Assembly (NCBI GenBank): GCA_001769385.1
Contig: MEPB01000052.1
Coordinates: 1 to 64,000 of the forward strand
Origin: Bacteroidetes bacterium RIFCSPLOWO2_12_FULL_35_15
Lineage (GTDB): Bacteria; Bacteroidota; Bacteroidia; 2-12-FULL-35-15
Length of the DNA: 64,000 nucleotides
Reading direction: 5' to 3'
This document shows, piece by piece, positions 60,249 through 64,000 of this stretch. The stretch's first letter is position 1. Each line of letters starts with the position of its first letter. Under the pieces are notes generated by a model. It made no database searches. It was not told where the DNA came from and saw only the letters and a program-made list of their open reading frames with translations. The position numbers and the translations under genes were made by a program.

Positions 60249-60417
60249 TATCACCCAAAATAAATGCGGAGCAACTGCAAGCTGCAAATTTTTTTCACAA
60301 CGGTATTAATTAATTTCTAAACATTTGCAGGGATCGGTTGTGCTTTTTTATATTTGCGGTAACGAACAGCTGAGTGCAAGTAAATCCGCAATCTTTTAGC
60401 TTCGTTCCTTAGCTACA
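60241..60417 (+). repeat. attC-like repeat copy B
   Basis: ACCGCTAAT ... CTTAGCTACA; same interior as copy A; overlaps the GNAT stop codon. Confidence 0.75.
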
Positions 60418-60423
60418 ATTATT

Positions 60424-60882
60424 ATGAAAAAGACTATATCCATTTTATTTTTTATTTCATTTTTAAGTTACGGACTGACAAACCAAACTATCTTAAAAAA
60501 TTATGAGATTGTTTTTAAATGCAAAACAGATGATAATAAATATAAAGACCCTATTGTTAGTTTATTTGAAATTAGCACTGATAAAAAAACATTAGTTAAA
60601 ACCTTTAGCAATACTTACAAAAACAAATTGCAGTTTGAATATCAAAAAGATTATTTAGTGAGTTTTGAAAAAGCTGGCTATATAAAAAAAGAAATATCAG
60701 TATCTACCAAAAACATTTCAAAAGAACGCTGGAACAAAGAATTTGCAAAATTGTTCTGTAATATTAACCTTTCGAAACAACCTAAAGATAGTATTGTTCA
60801 ACATTCTCGGCCAGTTTCAATAATTTCGTATTCTGACACTTTGGGTGATTTTGATATCAAATTTGATAAAATAAATAAATAA
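60424..60882 (+). CDS. Secreted hypothetical protein
   Basis: 152-aa ORF with signal peptide. Confidence 0.65.
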   Translation: MKKTISILFFISFLSYGLTNQTILKNYEIVFKCKTDDNKYKDPIVSLFEISTDKKTLVKTFSNTYKNKLQFEYQKDYLVSFEKAGYIKKEISVSTKNISKERWNKEFAKLFCNINLSKQPKDSIVQHSRPVSIISYSDTLGDFDIKFDKINK

Positions 60883-60883
60883 C

Positions 60884-61064
60884 TGTAGCTAACACCACCT
60901 CCTATAAATGCGGAGCAAGTGCTAGCTGCAAATGTTTGTCACAGCGGTATAAATTTATTTCTAAACATTTGCAATGAACTTTTGTGCTTTTAATTTACAT
61001 TTGTTCTGACGGAAAGTGAAGTGCAATTAATTACACAATCTTTTAGCTTCATTCGTTGGCGTCA
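60884..61064 (+). repeat. attC-like repeat copy C
   Basis: TGTAGCTAAC ... GTTGGCGTCA; same interior as copies A and B. Confidence 0.75.
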
Positions 61065-61108
61065 CCTTGAGAAACGACAAACAATCTAAATTTAAACAGA
61101 TAAACAAT

Positions 61109-61606
61109 ATGGCATCGAACGTACCTGTAACAAGACAAATTGCATGGGTATCTTTAATTCCGCAATTGTTTGCAATGGGTCTAATAATATTTATATTCTA
61201 CATGCTAAAATTTGAAGATCCGCTTCTTTTTGGTACATGGTCTTATTTAATTATGTTTTTAATTCTTAGGAAATTAGTTGCAAAAGATCATAGACAAGGA
61301 ATGAAATTAGTAAAACAAGAAAAATTTATTGAAGCAATTCCTTTATTTGAAAAGAGTATTGCATATTTTACAAAAAATAGCTGGGTGGACAAATATCGTT
61401 ATTTAACAATTTTGAGTGCATCTAAAATGACTTATAAGGAAATGGGGTTATGCAACATTGCATTTTGTTATAGTCAGACAAATAATGGACAGAAAGCCAA
61501 AGAATACTACGAACTCACCTTGACTGAATTTCCCAAAAACGGACTAGCAAAAGCAGGACTGAATATGATAAACTCAATCGGACAAACAAGACAAACTGAA
61601 ACCTAG
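61109..61606 (+). CDS. Membrane protein with TPR-like C-terminus
   Basis: ATG start at 61109; TM segments then 'EAIPLFEKSIAYF...GLCNIAFCYSQTNNGQKAKEYYELTLTEFP'. Confidence 0.7.
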   Translation: MASNVPVTRQIAWVSLIPQLFAMGLIIFIFYMLKFEDPLLFGTWSYLIMFLILRKLVAKDHRQGMKLVKQEKFIEAIPLFEKSIAYFTKNSWVDKYRYLTILSASKMTYKEMGLCNIAFCYSQTNNGQKAKEYYELTLTEFPKNGLAKAGLNMINSIGQTRQTET

Positions 61607-61671
61607 ACAAAATTAGGGTGAAAAAAAGGCGAACGAATTACACCGCCTATTGAAAAGTTAAACTAAATATA

Positions 61672-62283
61672 ATGAGGAGCAAATTTTATTTAATATCTAC
61701 ACTTGTATTTATTCTATTCTATTTAAAAACAGTAGCTCAAAATATAATTTTTGATCTGCCTATTGTTGGAGACACAATTGATTACGAAGAAAAAGTCAAA
61801 TTTGTTTTGTTTGAAGAGATTCCCAATAGCGATTATTATTTTTCAATTATTACAGAAAAAAATACTGATACAATAATAACTCATTATAAAAAAAGTGATA
61901 CGCTTGAACAAAAAGTTACCCTAAAATATGTTTCATCAATCTTGAATAATATAACAAAGTTAAATACCTATTACAACACAATTGGAAAGGACCCAACAAA
62001 TTCACAAAACAATTATAGTTTCATCTCCAATCCAACTCCGCTTACAGAATATGAATTTGAGAAAAAAAGATCAGATTCTTTATTATCTACAGACCCATTG
62101 GCTTATAAGGAAATTATAAAAGCCAGGAAAAAGGCTGAGAAACATAATCCAAACAGAAAGAAATGGTATGATAAAGATCCTGGGCGTATAGAAACAGATA
62201 AAAATCTCCCAAGCTATAAAGACCAACAAATTAGACACATACCCATGCCAACTTATACTTCTCCAAAATGGACACCACGTTAA
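61672..62283 (+). CDS. Hypothetical protein
   Basis: 203-aa ORF with N-terminal signal-like segment. Confidence 0.6.
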   Translation: MRSKFYLISTLVFILFYLKTVAQNIIFDLPIVGDTIDYEEKVKFVLFEEIPNSDYYFSIITEKNTDTIITHYKKSDTLEQKVTLKYVSSILNNITKLNTYYNTIGKDPTNSQNNYSFISNPTPLTEYEFEKKRSDSLLSTDPLAYKEIIKARKKAEKHNPNRKKWYDKDPGRIETDKNLPSYKDQQIRHIPMPTYTSPKWTPR

Positions 62284-62355
62284 AAATATAAATAAGTCAA
62301 CCTGAAACATCGCCTCCTGATAATCCTTAGGCAGCATACATTACAAACAAAAAAT

Positions 62356-63018
62356 ATGAAACAAATAATTTTTACCCTTTTTTTATTTTTGACAATTAAT
62401 TTTTTCGGACAAAAAATAATAGAATATAAAATTGACGATAACTTAAGGATTCAAATACCTGAGAATTACGAAATCAAAGATACTTTGGAACAAAAAGTAG
62501 TCAAAGCTTTTGTCGACAATGGATTAATTTTAATTATAACAAGCTCGAACATAGGTAAAACAGCGGCTACCATAAAGAACGAAAAGGATCTTTTGAAATT
62601 TTATAAAGGATTTCGAGCTGGTCACATTAAATCATTAAATGGAAAATTGATAAACGAAGAGTTTGTAAATAAAGACGGACTTAAACTTTATTCCTTTTCT
62701 TACATCGCAACTATGGGTGAAGAAGTTCAATTAAGAAATTGTTTAGTGTTATTTCTTCAGGATAATACTTATATTCTTCAATTTTGGCAACCAGAATCAA
62801 TGAAAAATGAAATGAAGATAGTAAATGAAAATTTTTTCTCGTCTCTAAAAATAAGTAAGGGTTTCACTTTAGAAAATCAATTAAGTTTTTCAAATGAGGA
62901 ACAGACATTGGATTCCTATAGTTTGGGATATACGATTGGAAAAATTTTCGGCAAGCTTTTAGTTTTGGGAATTGTTATAGGTTTAATAATTTTGATTGCG
63001 AAAAAAATAAACAAATAG
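62356..63018 (+). CDS. Hypothetical protein with C-terminal TM
   Basis: 220-aa ORF, signal peptide and C-terminal hydrophobic helix. Confidence 0.65.
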   Translation: MKQIIFTLFLFLTINFFGQKIIEYKIDDNLRIQIPENYEIKDTLEQKVVKAFVDNGLILIITSSNIGKTAATIKNEKDLLKFYKGFRAGHIKSLNGKLINEEFVNKDGLKLYSFSYIATMGEEVQLRNCLVLFLQDNTYILQFWQPESMKNEMKIVNENFFSSLKISKGFTLENQLSFSNEEQTLDSYSLGYTIGKIFGKLLVLGIVIGLIILIAKKINK

Positions 63019-63319
63019 TACAAAAAAACTAACGCAAATTGCCACGATGCTTGATGCCCAGTAGATGCAATACAAGGAAAAAAATCCATTAGTAAAAAAA
63101 CCGAAACATACTCAAGCAGCTGAAGGGAAATATCGAGAAAGACTTTTGTCTTATGGGAGATTTGCATTTACTGCTTGGTAAGGTTTCCGGAAAATAATGA
63201 CAAATTCAAGTTTATTTATCAGCAGACAGACCGGAATACAGAAAGGCGCGTAAGCCAGAATAGGTAACGGGGGCTGAGACAGCAGGTGTGAAAGCCGATG
63301 ACCTATTCTTGAATTTTTG

Positions 63320-63347
63320 GTTCCTTTTGTTTCAAGACAAAAGGAAC
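63320..63347. repeat. 11-bp perfect hairpin GTTCCTTTTGT-ttcaag-ACAAAAGGAAC
   Basis: Read directly from sequence. Confidence 0.7.
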
Positions 63348-63789
63348 AAGAAAATAAATTCTAAGGTGAAAAAAAAGAAAAAGATTACACTCCTCCTTCT
63401 CCGGAACCCAATAATATTTTTGAAAATTTTTGATCTTATCTTCACAACTTCTGTTTCTGAAAATTCCTGCATTAAAAATGGTACAGTATAATGATGTTTT
63501 TCTTGTTTTGAATTTATTAAAAAAATTTGCAAATCGTTACATTTTACTACATTTGTTGAACTCTTTATTTTTTTTGACTCAATTAATTGAATAAATCATA
63601 CATAATTACTAATATTTTTGTTGCGAATCTGAAACACTAGCAGCCGAAAATATAATAAAATCAATTGTTCAAAATTTATTTGTATTTTTTTAATACTGTA
63701 TTTTTATCATAAATAACATCAATCAGAATGGGTATGTTATTTAGTGCATTGTATAAACCCAGCTTTAAGGAAAATTAATAATTATTCGC

Positions 63790-64000
63790 ATGTATCTATT
63801 TCTAACAATTTTATTTTCGTTCACTACCTTCAACCTAAGTGAATCCGAAAATTATAGTAAAACAGAATTATCAAATCAACTTTCAAATGATTGGAAAATT
63901 GAATATGTCGATAATGAAATAAAAATAGAATCATCAAAACTTATTATTCTTGACAAAACTAATGGTACAAATCAGGAACGTATTGTTTTTAAATATACCA
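63790..64000 (+). CDS. Start of a secreted hypothetical protein, truncated by window end
   Basis: Open frame from ATG 63790: MYLFLTILFSFTTFNLSESENYSKTELSNQLSNDWKIEYVDNEI... (absent from ORF track because no stop). Confidence 0.55.
   Translation, partial: MYLFLTILFSFTTFNLSESENYSKTELSNQLSNDWKIEYVDNEIKIESSKLIILDKTNGTNQERIVFKYT

Noticed and set aside
61606-61672. Possible fourth attC after the TPR gene
   Set aside because: The expected complement of GTTGGCGTCA (TGACGCCAAC) is not present and the ~180-bp repeat interior is missing, so the array is called as ending or truncated here.
63320-63347. Hairpin as terminator for 62356-63018
   Set aside because: About 300 bp from the stop and no adjacent T-run; kept only as a repeat/hairpin.

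Overview
Bacteroidetes-type, AT-rich chromosomal window in three parts. (1) Conserved backbone at both ends of an insertion: DPP-IV-like peptidase, MltF-like lytic transglycosylase, endonuclease III and tRNA-Arg(CCT) on the left. On the right is a long respiratory block: CcoI ATPase, receiver-CRP regulator plus PAS kinase, aa3-type oxidase and heme A genes, the cbb3 cluster ccoS-N/O-Q-P-G-H, queD and hemN. (2) A ~27 kb integrative element (about 8079-35208) in the 3' end of tRNA-Arg, bounded by a 22-bp direct repeat. It carries a tyrosine integrase, an SSB-like/SF3 helicase/PolA replication module, a divergent protein with polymerase A/B/C-like motifs, a second short tyrosine recombinase, a SymE-like protein, and a complete WYL-JetABCD (Wadjet) defence operon. 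I see no capsid, terminase, relaxase or T4SS genes. (3) A right-hand accessory region (58-61.6 kb) where single-gene units alternate with three ~180-bp structured repeats. Their ends behave like integron attC sites: the first bases of a unit are complementary to the R''-like end of that same unit. No integrase is visible. Other notable signals are four CAGTA-N6-CAGTA motifs in the element (two near its ends, two upstream of genes), FNR-like ATGAT-N4-ATCAT palindromes near both oxidase operons, a diverged second copy of the hemN 3' end, and ~189-bp tandem inverted-repeat units at the left edge. All calls are by eye from sequence and the supplied ORFs; no database search was run.
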